Assembly: GCA_945876305.1 (NCBI GenBank)
Contig: CAMCOB010000009.1
Location: 1-23,220, forward strand
From: Bifidobacterium breve
GTDB lineage: Bacteria; Actinomycetota; Thermoleophilia; Miltoncostaeales; Miltoncostaeaceae
Direction of reading: 5' to 3'
DNA length: 23,220 nt
The notes beneath the pieces are model-generated. The model was not told the DNA's origin, did not search any database, and saw only the letters and a list, made by a program, of their open reading frames with translations. Numbering within the stretch: position 1 is the first letter of the stretch; every line of letters starts with the position of its first letter. Positions 6,461-14,099 of this stretch are shown here, piece by piece. Made by a program: the position numbers and the translations under genes.

Positions 6461-7681
6461 ATGAAGTTTGGCGGCTCATCCGTCGCCGACACCGAGAAGA
6501 TCCGCAATGTTGCGCTGCGAATCGCCGCCGCCCGTGAGGGTGGCGACGATGTCGTCGTGGTGCTTTCGGCCATGGGCAAGACCACCGACGGCCTGGTGGC
6601 ACTCGCCGATGAGATCTCCGAGCTGCCGGCACCTCGCGAGATGGACATGCTGCTGTCCACGGGTGAGCGCATCTCATGCGCGCTCGTGGCCATGGCGCTG
6701 CACGACCTTGGGCACGAGGCGGCATCGTTCACCGGGTCTCAGGCGGGAATCCTCACCGACGGGGCCCACACCAAGGCCAAGATCCTCGAGATCAAGCCCG
6801 AGCGCCTGCGCGCCGAGCTATCGAATGGGCGCGTGGCGTTGGTAGCGGGGTTCCAGGGGATGTCGGCGGACAGAAACGTCACCACGCTCGGACGTGGTGG
6901 CAGCGACACCACGGCCGTGGCATTGGCCGCGGCGCTGGGCGCCGACGTGTGTGAGATCTACACCGATGTGACGGGTGTGTTCACCGCCGACCCACGTATT
7001 GAGCCCGGTGCCCGCAAGCTTCCCCTTGTGAGCCACGAGGAGATGCTCGAGATGGCCGCATCCGGTTCCAAGATCCTCGCCCTGCGCTCGGTCGAGGTTG
7101 CACGGCTTCATGATGTCCCGCTCCATGTGCGCTCATCATTCGCATCGGAGGAAGGGACCTGGATCACCAAGGAGACTCCCATGATGGAGAGGGCATTCGT
7201 GTCGGGCATCGCTCACAAGAGCGATGAGGCGAAGATCTCGCTGCTGGGGGTGGAGGATCAGCCGGGCGTGGCCGCCACGGTATTCACCGCGCTCGCCGAT
7301 GCGCTCATCAACGTGGACACCATCATCCAGAACGTGGGGGTAGACGGCCGTGCCGACCTTTCGTTCACCGTGCCGCTTCCGGACCTGCGCAAGGCACTTG
7401 ATGTGATCGAGGCCATGGGCGATCGCCTACCGCACCGCGAGACGCTGTCGGACGACCAGATCGGCAAGGTCACGCTGGTGGGTGAGGGCATGCGCTCAAA
7501 CCCCGGCATTGCGGCCACCATGTTCCGCGTGCTCGCAGCCGAGGGAATCAACATCCAGATGATCGACACCTCCACCATCCGCATCACGGTGGTCATCGCC
7601 CGGTCCGAGGTCGAGCGCGCCGTGCGCGCCCTGCACGAGGCCTTCGATCTGGCCAGTGAGGCAGAGCGCCGCGGTGTTTAA
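6461..7681 (+). CDS. lysC: Aspartate kinase (alpha subunit)
   Basis: Aspartate kinase phosphorylates L-aspartate, the first step to lysine, threonine, methionine and diaminopimelate. The kinase domain opens with KFGGSSVAD and includes SAMGKTTDGL, the substrate segment TGERISCALVAMAL, and TTLGRGGSDTTAVALAAALG. Two ACT domains follow (about residues 250-400; PGVAATVFTALADALINVDT and PGIAATMFRVLAAEGINIQM), which bind lysine and/or threonine as feedback inhibitors. The conservative start is ATG 6461 (406 aa). Known actinobacterial LysC proteins begin MALVVQKYGGSS; here the matching residues are IALRVMKFGGSS, whose first codon is ATC 6446, 5 nt after GAGGAGG. The true start is therefore probably AUC 6446 (411 aa). 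The gene overlaps asd by 8 nt. Confidence 0.96.
   Translation: MKFGGSSVADTEKIRNVALRIAAAREGGDDVVVVLSAMGKTTDGLVALADEISELPAPREMDMLLSTGERISCALVAMALHDLGHEAASFTGSQAGILTDGAHTKAKILEIKPERLRAELSNGRVALVAGFQGMSADRNVTTLGRGGSDTTAVALAAALGADVCEIYTDVTGVFTADPRIEPGARKLPLVSHEEMLEMAASGSKILALRSVEVARLHDVPLHVRSSFASEEGTWITKETPMMERAFVSGIAHKSDEAKISLLGVEDQPGVAATVFTALADALINVDTIIQNVGVDGRADLSFTVPLPDLRKALDVIEAMGDRLPHRETLSDDQIGKVTLVGEGMRSNPGIAATMFRVLAAEGINIQMIDTSTIRITVVIARSEVERAVRALHEAFDLASEAERRGV
7181..7681 (+). CDS. Aspartate kinase beta subunit from an internal start in lysC
   Basis: In Corynebacterium and Bacillus, lysC also produces a smaller in-frame beta subunit made only of the ACT domains, which assembles with alpha and takes part in feedback inhibition. 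The same layout is seen here: AAGGAG (7169-7174) sits 6 nt before ATG 7181, in frame with lysC, and a second ATG follows at once. The product (166 aa, MMERAFVSGIAHKSDEAKIS) aligns with the C. glutamicum beta subunit start as I remember it (MEEAVLTGVATDKSEAKVTV). The family precedent and the well-placed site make this credible, but expression is inferred. Confidence 0.7.
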   Translation: MMERAFVSGIAHKSDEAKISLLGVEDQPGVAATVFTALADALINVDTIIQNVGVDGRADLSFTVPLPDLRKALDVIEAMGDRLPHRETLSDDQIGKVTLVGEGMRSNPGIAATMFRVLAAEGINIQMIDTSTIRITVVIARSEVERAVRALHEAFDLASEAERRGV

Positions 7682-8681
7682 CGTCGCCGTGGTTGGCGCC
7701 ACCGGCGCCGTGGGCAGCACCATGATCCGCGTGCTCGAGGAGCGGGGGTTCCCCGTCACGGAGCTTCGCCCGCTGGCCTCGTCCCGCAGCGCCGGCACGA
7801 TCATCGACTACCTGGGCAAGCCCTTTGAGGTGCAGGAACTCACCGAGAACTCATTTGAGGGAATTCAGATCGCGCTGTTCTCGGCGGGATCGGAGCGGGC
7901 GAGGGACTTCGCACCTGCCGCGGTCGAGGCCGGCGCCGTGGTCATCGATAACTCATCTGCATTTCGCACCGATCCCGAGGTGCCGCTGGTGGTGCCCGAG
8001 GTCAACGAGGGCGACATCGCGAACCACTCCGGGATTATCGCCAACCCCAACTGCGTGGCCGCGCCACTGGTGGTGGCCCTCAAGCCCATCGCCGACGCCG
8101 TGGGTATCGCGCGCGTCATCGTGTCGTCGTATCAGGCCGTGAGTGGGACGGGTCAGGCAGCCATTGAGGAACTCCGCCTTCAGAGCGCCGGGTATCTCGT
8201 GGGCGACGAACCCGATCCGCAGGTGTACCCGCACCCCATCGCCTTCAACGTGTTGCCCCACATCGACGTGTTCGACGATTCTGGCTACACGGGCGAAGAG
8301 GTGAAGGTGGGCAATGAGGCCCGCAAGATGCTGCACCTGCCCGACCTCCGCGTGTCGGCCACCTGCGTGCGTGTGCCGGTGATGTACGCGCACTCTCAGG
8401 CCGTGCACATTGAGACCATCGAACCGCTTGACGCCGCCAAGGCCCGCGAGATCCTCATGCTGGCCCCCGGTGCCGTGGTGGTGGATGAGCCGCGCGCCAA
8501 CGCCTATCCGCTGCCGCGCGATGCTGCCGGTCGCAACGAGGTGTTCATCGGTCGCATCCGCAACGACGCGTCGCACCCCAACGGGCTGGCGCTCTGGATC
8601 GTTGCCGACAATCTGCGGAAGGGCGCGGCCACCAACGCCGTGCAGATTGCCGAGAGCCTCGTGATGAACGGCTGGCTCTAG
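7674..8681 (+). CDS. asd: Aspartate-semialdehyde dehydrogenase
   Basis: Asd reduces aspartyl phosphate made by LysC to aspartate semialdehyde with NADPH, the branch point for lysine/diaminopimelate and for threonine/methionine. From GTG 7674 the protein is 335 aa and starts MFNVAVVGATGAVGSTMIRV, the NADP-binding glycine loop at the usual position. The catalytic Cys is C127 in NPNCVAA. SSYQAVSGTGQAAIEEL and the C-terminal RVPVMYAHSQAVHIE, containing the active-site His, are also present. Another GTG at 7656 is in frame but has no ribosome binding site and would add six residues. The start overlaps the end of lysC (GTGTTTAA), so coupling is likely. The upstream GAGG (7658-7661) is a weak, distant ribosome binding site. 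Confidence 0.96.
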   Translation: MFNVAVVGATGAVGSTMIRVLEERGFPVTELRPLASSRSAGTIIDYLGKPFEVQELTENSFEGIQIALFSAGSERARDFAPAAVEAGAVVIDNSSAFRTDPEVPLVVPEVNEGDIANHSGIIANPNCVAAPLVVALKPIADAVGIARVIVSSYQAVSGTGQAAIEELRLQSAGYLVGDEPDPQVYPHPIAFNVLPHIDVFDDSGYTGEEVKVGNEARKMLHLPDLRVSATCVRVPVMYAHSQAVHIETIEPLDAAKAREILMLAPGAVVVDEPRANAYPLPRDAAGRNEVFIGRIRNDASHPNGLALWIVADNLRKGAATNAVQIAESLVMNGWL

Positions 8682-8716
8682 GCCGCACGCCAGCATCTCA
8701 TGGCACCACGTGCGGC
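8682..8716. terminator. Inverted repeat between convergent asd and TPM-like gene
   Basis: GCCGCACG (8682-8689) and CGTGCGGC (8709-8716) are perfectly complementary, starting right after the asd stop codon and ending 4 nt before the stop of the opposing gene. It could act as a two-way terminator. There is no T-run on either side, so intrinsic termination is uncertain. Confidence 0.5.
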
Positions 8717-8720
8717 TCGG

Positions 8721-9746
8721 TCAGACATCCCTCTGTATGGAGTCGTAGGGGACGTCACCATCAAGGCTAGGGACCATGCGTCGCTGGGGTGGGTTTGCCT
8801 TGCGCACACGCGCCATGCACGGGGAACACAGGGCGATGGGCGGCTGGCCCTCGGTGAGCGGAGCAGATCCCGCCGCGGGTCCGTGTGCGGGATCCACGCG
8901 GCAGAGACCCTCGAATGGGTCGATCGGTGACGGAACGTCGGCTTCGTGCTCGGCTTCACGCAGCAGCATGAACGACTCGTGCACCAGCGCCTCGGCCGGC
9001 AGCACGTCGGCAGCAGAGGCCGCCTGATCCAATTCGGCCTGCGCACGACGTGCAACGCGCGTGGCCGCATCCAGCCGGTCGTCAGCGCGTGCATGATCAT
9101 CGGGGAGCCCCGCCACGATATCGAGCCGCGCACCGATGGCATCAAGCTTGACTCGTACCAACGCGCTGCGATCATCGAGCATGAGCCGCTGACGGCGATT
9201 CGCGCGCCGGATGCCGAACGCGGCGGCCCATGTTCCACCGACCAGGGCAATGCCCAGGAGTGCGAGCGCTGCGCGCACCAGGTCACTATTGGAGGGCGCC
9301 AGCGGTGGCCCTGCCGCAGCTCGTGCGGCGGCTGCGGCGCGCTCCACTGGGTCGGCGATCGCGCCCACCTTGGCGTCTCGCAGGCTGCGGGTTACGGCAC
9401 CTTGGCTACGGTCGCCGGCCGCACCCACGGCGCGCCCCGGGGCGACGGCCACCACCATTCCATCGAAGCGCAACTGGGCTCTGAGGCGCGTGGCATAGTC
9501 GCGCATCGACACGGCGCCCACGGGCCCGTTCACCACCACGATGCGCACCGGCCGGCCGCTGGCGGCGAGCTCGGCTGCCACGGCGGTGAGACGGGCGACG
9601 GCGTCGGGTGTACCGGCCCCGGTGACCGCGGGGCTCACGTACACGGGGCCCTGACGCAGCTGCTCGAGCGCTGGATCACCAACCGCTGTGGCAGCCCCAA
9701 CCAGAAGGAGGATGGCTGCGACGATGGCCGCGAGCCAACGGGTCAT
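8721..9746 (-). CDS. TPM-like membrane-anchored protein with Cys/His tail motif
   Basis: The 341-aa protein has an N-terminal signal or anchor segment (MTRWLAAIVAAILLLVGAAT), a mixed alpha/beta extracytoplasmic domain (about 28-135) that looks like the TPM/Psb32 type, and a TM helix at about 155-178 (VRAALALLGIALVGGTWAAA). The rest is a charged, probably cytoplasmic helical region (about 180-270) that may form a coiled coil. The C-terminal part has C282-x5-H288 (CRVDPAHG) and C307-x2-C310 (CSPC), a possible zinc-binding pair. The TPM assignment rests on fold-level resemblance and is tentative; function is unknown. The ATG overlaps the stop of the GNAT-like gene by 4 nt, so the two are probably one operon. 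Confidence 0.7.
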   Translation of the reverse strand: MTRWLAAIVAAILLLVGAATAVGDPALEQLRQGPVYVSPAVTGAGTPDAVARLTAVAAELAASGRPVRIVVVNGPVGAVSMRDYATRLRAQLRFDGMVVAVAPGRAVGAAGDRSQGAVTRSLRDAKVGAIADPVERAAAAARAAAGPPLAPSNSDLVRAALALLGIALVGGTWAAAFGIRRANRRQRLMLDDRSALVRVKLDAIGARLDIVAGLPDDHARADDRLDAATRVARRAQAELDQAASAADVLPAEALVHESFMLLREAEHEADVPSPIDPFEGLCRVDPAHGPAAGSAPLTEGQPPIALCSPCMARVRKANPPQRRMVPSLDGDVPYDSIQRDV

Positions 9747-10351
9747 GCGGGCAGCGGAGTGCGGCCGGGGACAGGCCGCAGTTCACCAATACCTGCACGG
9801 GCACGGTCCGCCATGCCCGGTACCAGCTCCCCGAGTTCCAGGCGCATGAGGCTGACCTGCCCCTTGCGCCGCACGACACGGAAGCCGAGGCGTTCGAGCA
9901 TTTCGAGGTCAAACAGCGTGTGGTTGAGATGCGCGCGCTCTGACGGGTCAACCTCGTCGGGGTAGCGCATGGCGAATAGCTCGATGGCCTTCATTCCCCG
10001 AGCCTTGATATCGGCGAGCGCCTCCAGCAGCAGGCGCTCAAGCGCGTCGGCTGCGCCATCACCCGTGACGTAGGCGCACGTCACCAGGGCGGCGTCACGG
10101 GTGGGTGGTCCCGCAGGCAGCACCTTGGCGCGCGGAAAGGCCTGGGAGGGGCCGTACTGCATGACCCCACGCACCTCGTCGCCGTCGGCAAGCACGCGGC
10201 CCCAGGGGCCGAAGTCGCGCTCGGTGCGGTCGGCCCACTTGGCCCGGCGCTGCCAATCGGCCCCTCCGCGCAGCGTCTGCCAGAACACGCAGTCGATGCA
10301 GCAGGTGGGCAGGTCACGCACTGAGGCGCGGGTGAGCGGAGTCGGGCGCAC
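9743..10351 (-). CDS. GNAT-like acetyltransferase family protein
   Basis: From GTG 10351 the 202-aa protein starts VRPTPLTRASVRDLPTCCID. It resembles a group of actinobacterial GNAT-family proteins that begin with a 'DLP..C..CVFWE' type segment; here DLPTCCIDCVFWQTL. A beta-strand/helix core follows (LVTCAYVTGDGAADALERLL, then DIKARGMKAIELFAMR) and a later LGFRVVRRKGQVSLMRLEL, matching the order of GNAT strands 4 to 7. The canonical acetyl-CoA loop (Q/R-x-x-G-x-G/A) is weak here (TGDGAADA), so activity is unproven. The open frame extends to 10567, but that part runs back into the hdrB-like gene and through its terminator. TACGGT 6 nt before the GTG supports a leaderless start. Confidence 0.72.
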   Translation of the reverse strand: MRPTPLTRASVRDLPTCCIDCVFWQTLRGGADWQRRAKWADRTERDFGPWGRVLADGDEVRGVMQYGPSQAFPRAKVLPAGPPTRDAALVTCAYVTGDGAADALERLLLEALADIKARGMKAIELFAMRYPDEVDPSERAHLNHTLFDLEMLERLGFRVVRRKGQVSLMRLELGELVPGMADRARAGIGELRPVPGRTPLPA

Positions 10352-10357
10352 GATGAA

Positions 10358-10363
10358 ACCGTA
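10358..10363 (-). promoter_or_regulatory. Candidate leaderless -10 box (TACGGT)
   Basis: TACGGT, then 6 nt, then GTG 10351. It lies just downstream of the sdh-operon terminator, which fits a fresh transcription start. Confidence 0.45.
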
Positions 10364-10378
10364 GCGCCTGCGAAAACG

Positions 10379-10409
10379 GAAACGGCCCGGACGGGGCCCG
10401 GGCCGTTTC
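10379..10409 (-). terminator. Intrinsic terminator of the sdhA-sdhB-hdrB operon
   Basis: A 12-bp perfect stem (AAACGGCCCGG at 10380-10390 with CCGGGCCGTTT at 10398-10408, plus one flanking G-C pair) with a 7-nt loop. On the minus strand it is followed by CCGTTTTCG, a short T-run. It starts 24 nt after the stop of the hdrB-like gene. Confidence 0.85.
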
Positions 10410-10433
10410 GATACCGCGTGGGTGGTGCGGAAG

Positions 10434-11318
10434 CTACGCGCCGACGATGGAGAGCACCTCGTCCACCGGCACCAGATGGCGCTTGAACTCCATGGTCTTT
10501 GTGGGAAGGCCAAGGGCCAGTCCGATGAGCTGCGGAAGGTGCAGCACCGGCATGGCGTACTCCTCACCCATCAGCTGCTCGGTCTTGCGCTGGTAGGCAT
10601 CCATCGCCAGGTGGCAGAGCGGACATGGCGTGACCATTACCTGCGCACCGGCGTCACGGGCACCTGCAAGTGCGACGTGCGACTCCTTCAGTGCCACCTC
10701 CTCGCGGGCGAGGATGATGGGGAAGCCGCAGCAGCGGGTCTTGCCCTCGTAGTCGGACACCTCGCCCCCGAGTGCCGTGATGAGGCGCTCGAGTGACTGC
10801 GGACGGTCCGGATCCTCAAAGCCCATCACCGACGACGGCCGAAGCAGCTGGCAGCCGTAGTACGGGGCCACCTTGAGGCCATTGAGGCCCCTGGGGCCGC
10901 GTGCCTCGAGCAGCGACAGGCCCTCCTCGGTGGCGAGGAACCACAGGAGGTGCGTCACCTCGATGGTGCCCTGGTATGGACGGGCCCCAGCCTTGACGAG
11001 CTCCTCGTTCACGGCCTCGAGCACGCGCGAGTCTTCCTTCACCATCTTGTTCGCGCGACGCAGGTTGAGCGTGCACACGTTGCAGATGGTGAGGATGTCA
11101 ACGCCCATCGACTCGGCCTCGGAGAGGATCCGCACGTTGAGCGTGAGATACAGGTTCGGCTTGGCCTGCGCCACGTCGCCGGCACCACAGCAGGTGGCCT
11201 GTGGCATGGGCAGCAACTCGATGTCGAGGAGCGGTGCAAGTGCCTTGGTGGTCGCGTTGAGCTCCTTCGAGCTGAACTCGGCGACACATCCGGGGTAATA
11301 CGCGAACTGACGCGGCAC
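10434..11318 (-). CDS. HdrB/SdhE-like subunit with two CCG domains (succinate dehydrogenase complex)
   Basis: This 294-aa protein belongs to the family of heterodisulfide reductase subunit B. It has two complete cysteine-rich CCG motifs: C11-x31-C43-C44-x34-C79-x2-C82 and C156-x39-C196-C197-x34-C232-x2-C235. In HdrB such motifs bind unusual [4Fe-4S] clusters. In non-classical 'type E' succinate:quinone or methylmenaquinol:fumarate reductases, a subunit of this family (called SdhE or MfrE; unrelated to the flavinylation factor also called SdhE) replaces the SdhC/SdhD anchor. Its position directly after sdhA and sdhB fits that role: GTG 11318 overlaps the sdhB stop by one base (TAGTG), with AAGGAG 8 nt upstream. 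No long TM helix is visible, so membrane contact would be peripheral. A separate thiol/disulfide role is less likely given the operon. Confidence 0.9.
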   Translation of the reverse strand: MPRQFAYYPGCVAEFSSKELNATTKALAPLLDIELLPMPQATCCGAGDVAQAKPNLYLTLNVRILSEAESMGVDILTICNVCTLNLRRANKMVKEDSRVLEAVNEELVKAGARPYQGTIEVTHLLWFLATEEGLSLLEARGPRGLNGLKVAPYYGCQLLRPSSVMGFEDPDRPQSLERLITALGGEVSDYEGKTRCCGFPIILAREEVALKESHVALAGARDAGAQVMVTPCPLCHLAMDAYQRKTEQLMGEEYAMPVLHLPQLIGLALGLPTKTMEFKRHLVPVDEVLSIVGA

Positions 11319-12271
11319 TAGATGGTCTCCTTGACGTTCTTGATGAGCTTCTTGACCTGGTCGCGGTCCTTCACCCTGTGGGTGAGGGGCGACTTGGGCA
11401 GCTTGCCCTTTTGAGCCATGCGGAGCGCGAGCGGCGCGTTGAACGGGGCCCCGATGGGGTCGGTGTACGGCGCGATGAGGATCTCATTCAGCTTGCCGCC
11501 GGTTCGCAGCGAGATGAGGAACGCCTTTGCGTGGCGGGCACCCTTGTCGCTGGTGACCTTCTCCTGGAAGGCGATGGAGCCGAGCTTCTCGATGGCATCC
11601 CGCGGGTCCACGCCCTTGGGGCAGCGCTCGTTGCAGAACATGCAGCGGGTGCAGTCCCACACACCGTGCTCGCCTGAGTACAGCTTGGCGCGGTTCTTGC
11701 GCTGGCCATCCCGCTCATCTGCTGCAAAGCGGTAGCCCCATGCAAATGCTGCCGGCCCGACGAACTCGGGGTCGGCTGCCAGTGAGTTGCACTCGGAGTA
11801 GCAGGCGGCGCACAGGATGCACTTGCTCTCCTTGGCAATTTTCTCCATCGCGGCCTTGGGTACCAAGCGCTCCTTCTCGGGCGCCGGACCGTCGGGAATA
11901 AGGAAGGGCTTCACAGCCTTGAACTTGTCCCAGAACGGCGTCATGTCAACGACCAGATCCTTGATGGGCGTGAAGTTGCCGATGGGATCGACCTGCACGA
12001 TCTCCTGGCCACTGTCGGTCTTGACGTGCTCCACCTGCATCATGCAGGCCAGCACCGTCTTGCCGTTTGCCTTGCAGGCGCACGACCCGCAGATGGCGCT
12101 GCGGCACGAGTACCGCACTGCCACGGTGCCGTCCTGCTCATTTTGGATGCGCAGGATGGCGTCGAGCAGTGTGGTCTTCTCGCCGTGCTCCAGCTGGAAG
12201 TCTTGGTGGTACGACTCGGTCTCGCTCGAGTCGGGCTGATACCGGAAGATCCGGAACGTTGTCGCAGGCAT
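11318..12271 (-). CDS. sdhB: Succinate dehydrogenase iron-sulfur subunit, type E-like
   Basis: This subunit carries electrons from the flavin of SdhA to the quinone side. It has 317 aa, longer than the roughly 240 of classical SdhB, with about 75 extra C-terminal residues. The [2Fe-2S] ligands are C56, C61, C64 and C76 (SCRSAICGSC...LAC). The second motif is C151, C154, C157, C161 (CILCAACYSEC). The third is C207, C210, C213, C217 (CTRCMFCNERCP). In classical SdhB this last site has C-x5-C-x3-CP and holds a [3Fe-4S] cluster; here an extra Cys (C210) completes a ferredoxin-like C-x2-C-x2-C-x3-CP, as described for type E enzymes with [4Fe-4S] in its place. ATG 12271 overlaps the sdhA stop by one base. 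Confidence 0.96.
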   Translation of the reverse strand: MPATTFRIFRYQPDSSETESYHQDFQLEHGEKTTLLDAILRIQNEQDGTVAVRYSCRSAICGSCACKANGKTVLACMMQVEHVKTDSGQEIVQVDPIGNFTPIKDLVVDMTPFWDKFKAVKPFLIPDGPAPEKERLVPKAAMEKIAKESKCILCAACYSECNSLAADPEFVGPAAFAWGYRFAADERDGQRKNRAKLYSGEHGVWDCTRCMFCNERCPKGVDPRDAIEKLGSIAFQEKVTSDKGARHAKAFLISLRTGGKLNEILIAPYTDPIGAPFNAPLALRMAQKGKLPKSPLTHRVKDRDQVKKLIKNVKETI

Positions 12272-13959
12272 CAGTAGGACCTCACCTGGGGCTCGTACTT
12301 GGTCATGGCCACCTCGGAGTAGTCGAGACGGACCTCACCGTCATCGAGGTACGAAAGGGTGTGCTTCATCCAGTTCTCGTCGTCGCGCTCCGTGAAGTCG
12401 GTACGCGAGTGCGCGCCGCGGCTTTCGGTTCGGGCGATGGCCCCGGTCACCATGCAGTCGGCCAGATCCAGCAGGAATCCGGTCTCGAGGGTGTGGATGA
12501 GGTCGGTGTTGAAGGTCTTGCCCTTGTCGTCCACGACGACGGACTGGAAGCGCTCGCGCAGTTCCGTGACCGTGCGCTTGGCTTCCCCGAGCACTGGGCC
12601 CGAGCGGTACACGCCGACCTTCTCCTGCATGACACCGGCCAGCTCGTCACGGATCTCGAACTGGCGAATTCCCTTGTCGCGGGAGAGCAGGTTCTCGATG
12701 CGCGCCTGCGTGTCGGCGGCGGCGTTGCTGGGTACCTTCGGTGCAGCGGAATGCTCCTGCACGTAGGCGGCAGATGCCTCGCCCGCGCGGGCGCCGAACA
12801 CGACGGCCTCGAGCAGCGAGTTGCCACCCAGGCGGTTGGCACCGTGCACTGACACGCAGGAGCACTCGCCAGCGGCGAAGAGCCCTGGCATGTGCGGTGC
12901 TGCACCCCAGTTGTCAACGTGCACGCCACCCATGTGGTAGTGCGCACCCGGCCGAATGGGGATGGGCTCCACGATGGGGTCGGTCCCCGCGAAGGCGATG
13001 GCCAGCTCGCGGATCTGCGGCAGCCGCTCCATGATGCGGTCGCGACCCAGGTGGCGCAGATCGAGCATCACGCAGCCATCAATGCCGCGTCCCTCCATGA
13101 TCTCGGTGGCCTCGGCACGCGACACGACGTCGCGCGATGCCAGCTCGAGCTTGTTGGGGGCGTACTTGGTCATAAAACGGTCCCCATCCTTGTTCAGGAG
13201 GTACCCGCCCTCTCCGCGGGCGCCCTCCGTCACGAGCACGCCGTTGGCGGCGAGCGTGGTGGGGTGGAACTGCATGAACTCCATGTCCTTGAGCGGAACA
13301 CCCTTGCGAAGCGCCATGCCCATGGCGTCACCCGTAGAGGCGTGCGCGTTGGTGGAGGGGCGATACACGCGGCCTGCGCCACCCGTGGCCATTACGACGG
13401 CCTTGGCACCGATCGTCTCGATCGTGCCGTGGATCATGTCGTAGGCCACCACGCCGACGGCATGGCCGTCATCGTCGGTAACGAGGTCGGTGACGAACCA
13501 CTCTTCGTAGGTCGGGATGTCGTACTTCACACACACGGTGTAGAGCGTGTGCAGGATGACCAGCCCCGTGAGGTCGGCTGCGTAACAGGTGCGCGGGAAG
13601 CCGGCGCCACCGAATGGACGCTGCGCGATCTTGCCGCTGTCCTCCTGGCGGGAGAACACCGCACCCCAGTGCTCAAGCTGATAGATCTCGAGCGGCGCGC
13701 GCTGGCACAGAATCTCGATGGCATCCTGGTCGCCGATGTAGTCGGCGCCCTTGACGGTGTCGAATGTGTGGTTGTCGGTGCTGTCCTCAGTCTCGTTGCC
13801 GAGGGCAGCATTGATTCCGCCCTGTGCAGCGCCCGAGTGACTCCGCACGGGATGCAGCTTGGTCACGAGGGCGACGTCAACGCCAGCCTCGTGAGCGGCA
13901 ATCGCCGCCCGCATTCCCGCAAGCCCGGCACCGACCACGACGACGTCGTGTGTGCGCAC
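12271..13959 (-). CDS. sdhA: Succinate dehydrogenase/fumarate reductase flavoprotein subunit
   Basis: SdhA oxidises succinate to fumarate with covalently bound FAD (or runs the reverse reaction). From GTG 13959 it has 562 aa and begins VRTHDVVVVGAGLAGMRAAI, with the dinucleotide-binding loop GAGLAG at 10-15. H41 in RSHSGAAQGGIN is the expected covalent FAD attachment site. Substrate-site segments HPTTLAANGVLVTEGARGEG and RPGAHYHMGGVHVD are present, as is the FAD-binding GECSCVSVHGANRLGGNSLL. The start has GGAGGT 9 nt upstream; the open frame to 14052 is non-coding in character. It is first in the sdhA-sdhB-hdrB operon, and no sdhC or sdhD lies next to it. The direction of the reaction cannot be read from the sequence, but the sucCD genes nearby suggest an oxidative TCA cycle. 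Confidence 0.96.
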   Translation of the reverse strand: MRTHDVVVVGAGLAGMRAAIAAHEAGVDVALVTKLHPVRSHSGAAQGGINAALGNETEDSTDNHTFDTVKGADYIGDQDAIEILCQRAPLEIYQLEHWGAVFSRQEDSGKIAQRPFGGAGFPRTCYAADLTGLVILHTLYTVCVKYDIPTYEEWFVTDLVTDDDGHAVGVVAYDMIHGTIETIGAKAVVMATGGAGRVYRPSTNAHASTGDAMGMALRKGVPLKDMEFMQFHPTTLAANGVLVTEGARGEGGYLLNKDGDRFMTKYAPNKLELASRDVVSRAEATEIMEGRGIDGCVMLDLRHLGRDRIMERLPQIRELAIAFAGTDPIVEPIPIRPGAHYHMGGVHVDNWGAAPHMPGLFAAGECSCVSVHGANRLGGNSLLEAVVFGARAGEASAAYVQEHSAAPKVPSNAAADTQARIENLLSRDKGIRQFEIRDELAGVMQEKVGVYRSGPVLGEAKRTVTELRERFQSVVVDDKGKTFNTDLIHTLETGFLLDLADCMVTGAIARTESRGAHSRTDFTERDDENWMKHTLSYLDDGEVRLDYSEVAMTKYEPQVRSY

Positions 13960-14005
13960 TTTTCCCGTACCTCCGGTTGGTTGAGAGGGTTCCCGCTCTC
14001 CGTGC

Positions 14006-14011
14006 AGGCTA
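14006..14011 (-). promoter_or_regulatory. Possible -10 box for the sdh operon (TAGCCT)
   Basis: TAGCCT fits TANNNT and would give a leader of about 40 nt including the GGAGGT ribosome binding site of sdhA. The region between 13960 and 14099 has no gene. No clear -35. Confidence 0.3.
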
Positions 14012-14099
14012 GCGCAGCAATGGCGTCGGGTACCCGGAGAAACGCACCTCATTACGGGTCAATCGGCCCCTGTCTCAAGGGTCTCCTGACGGTGGTGCC

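Noticed and set aside
8946..9965. A 339-aa plus-strand open frame
   Set aside because: It is antisense to the TPM-like and GNAT-like genes, and its composition is not protein-like.
10434..11318. Methanogen-type heterodisulfide reductase
   Set aside because: No hdrA or hdrC lies nearby, and the gene overlaps sdhB in one operon; the type E succinate dehydrogenase role explains it better.
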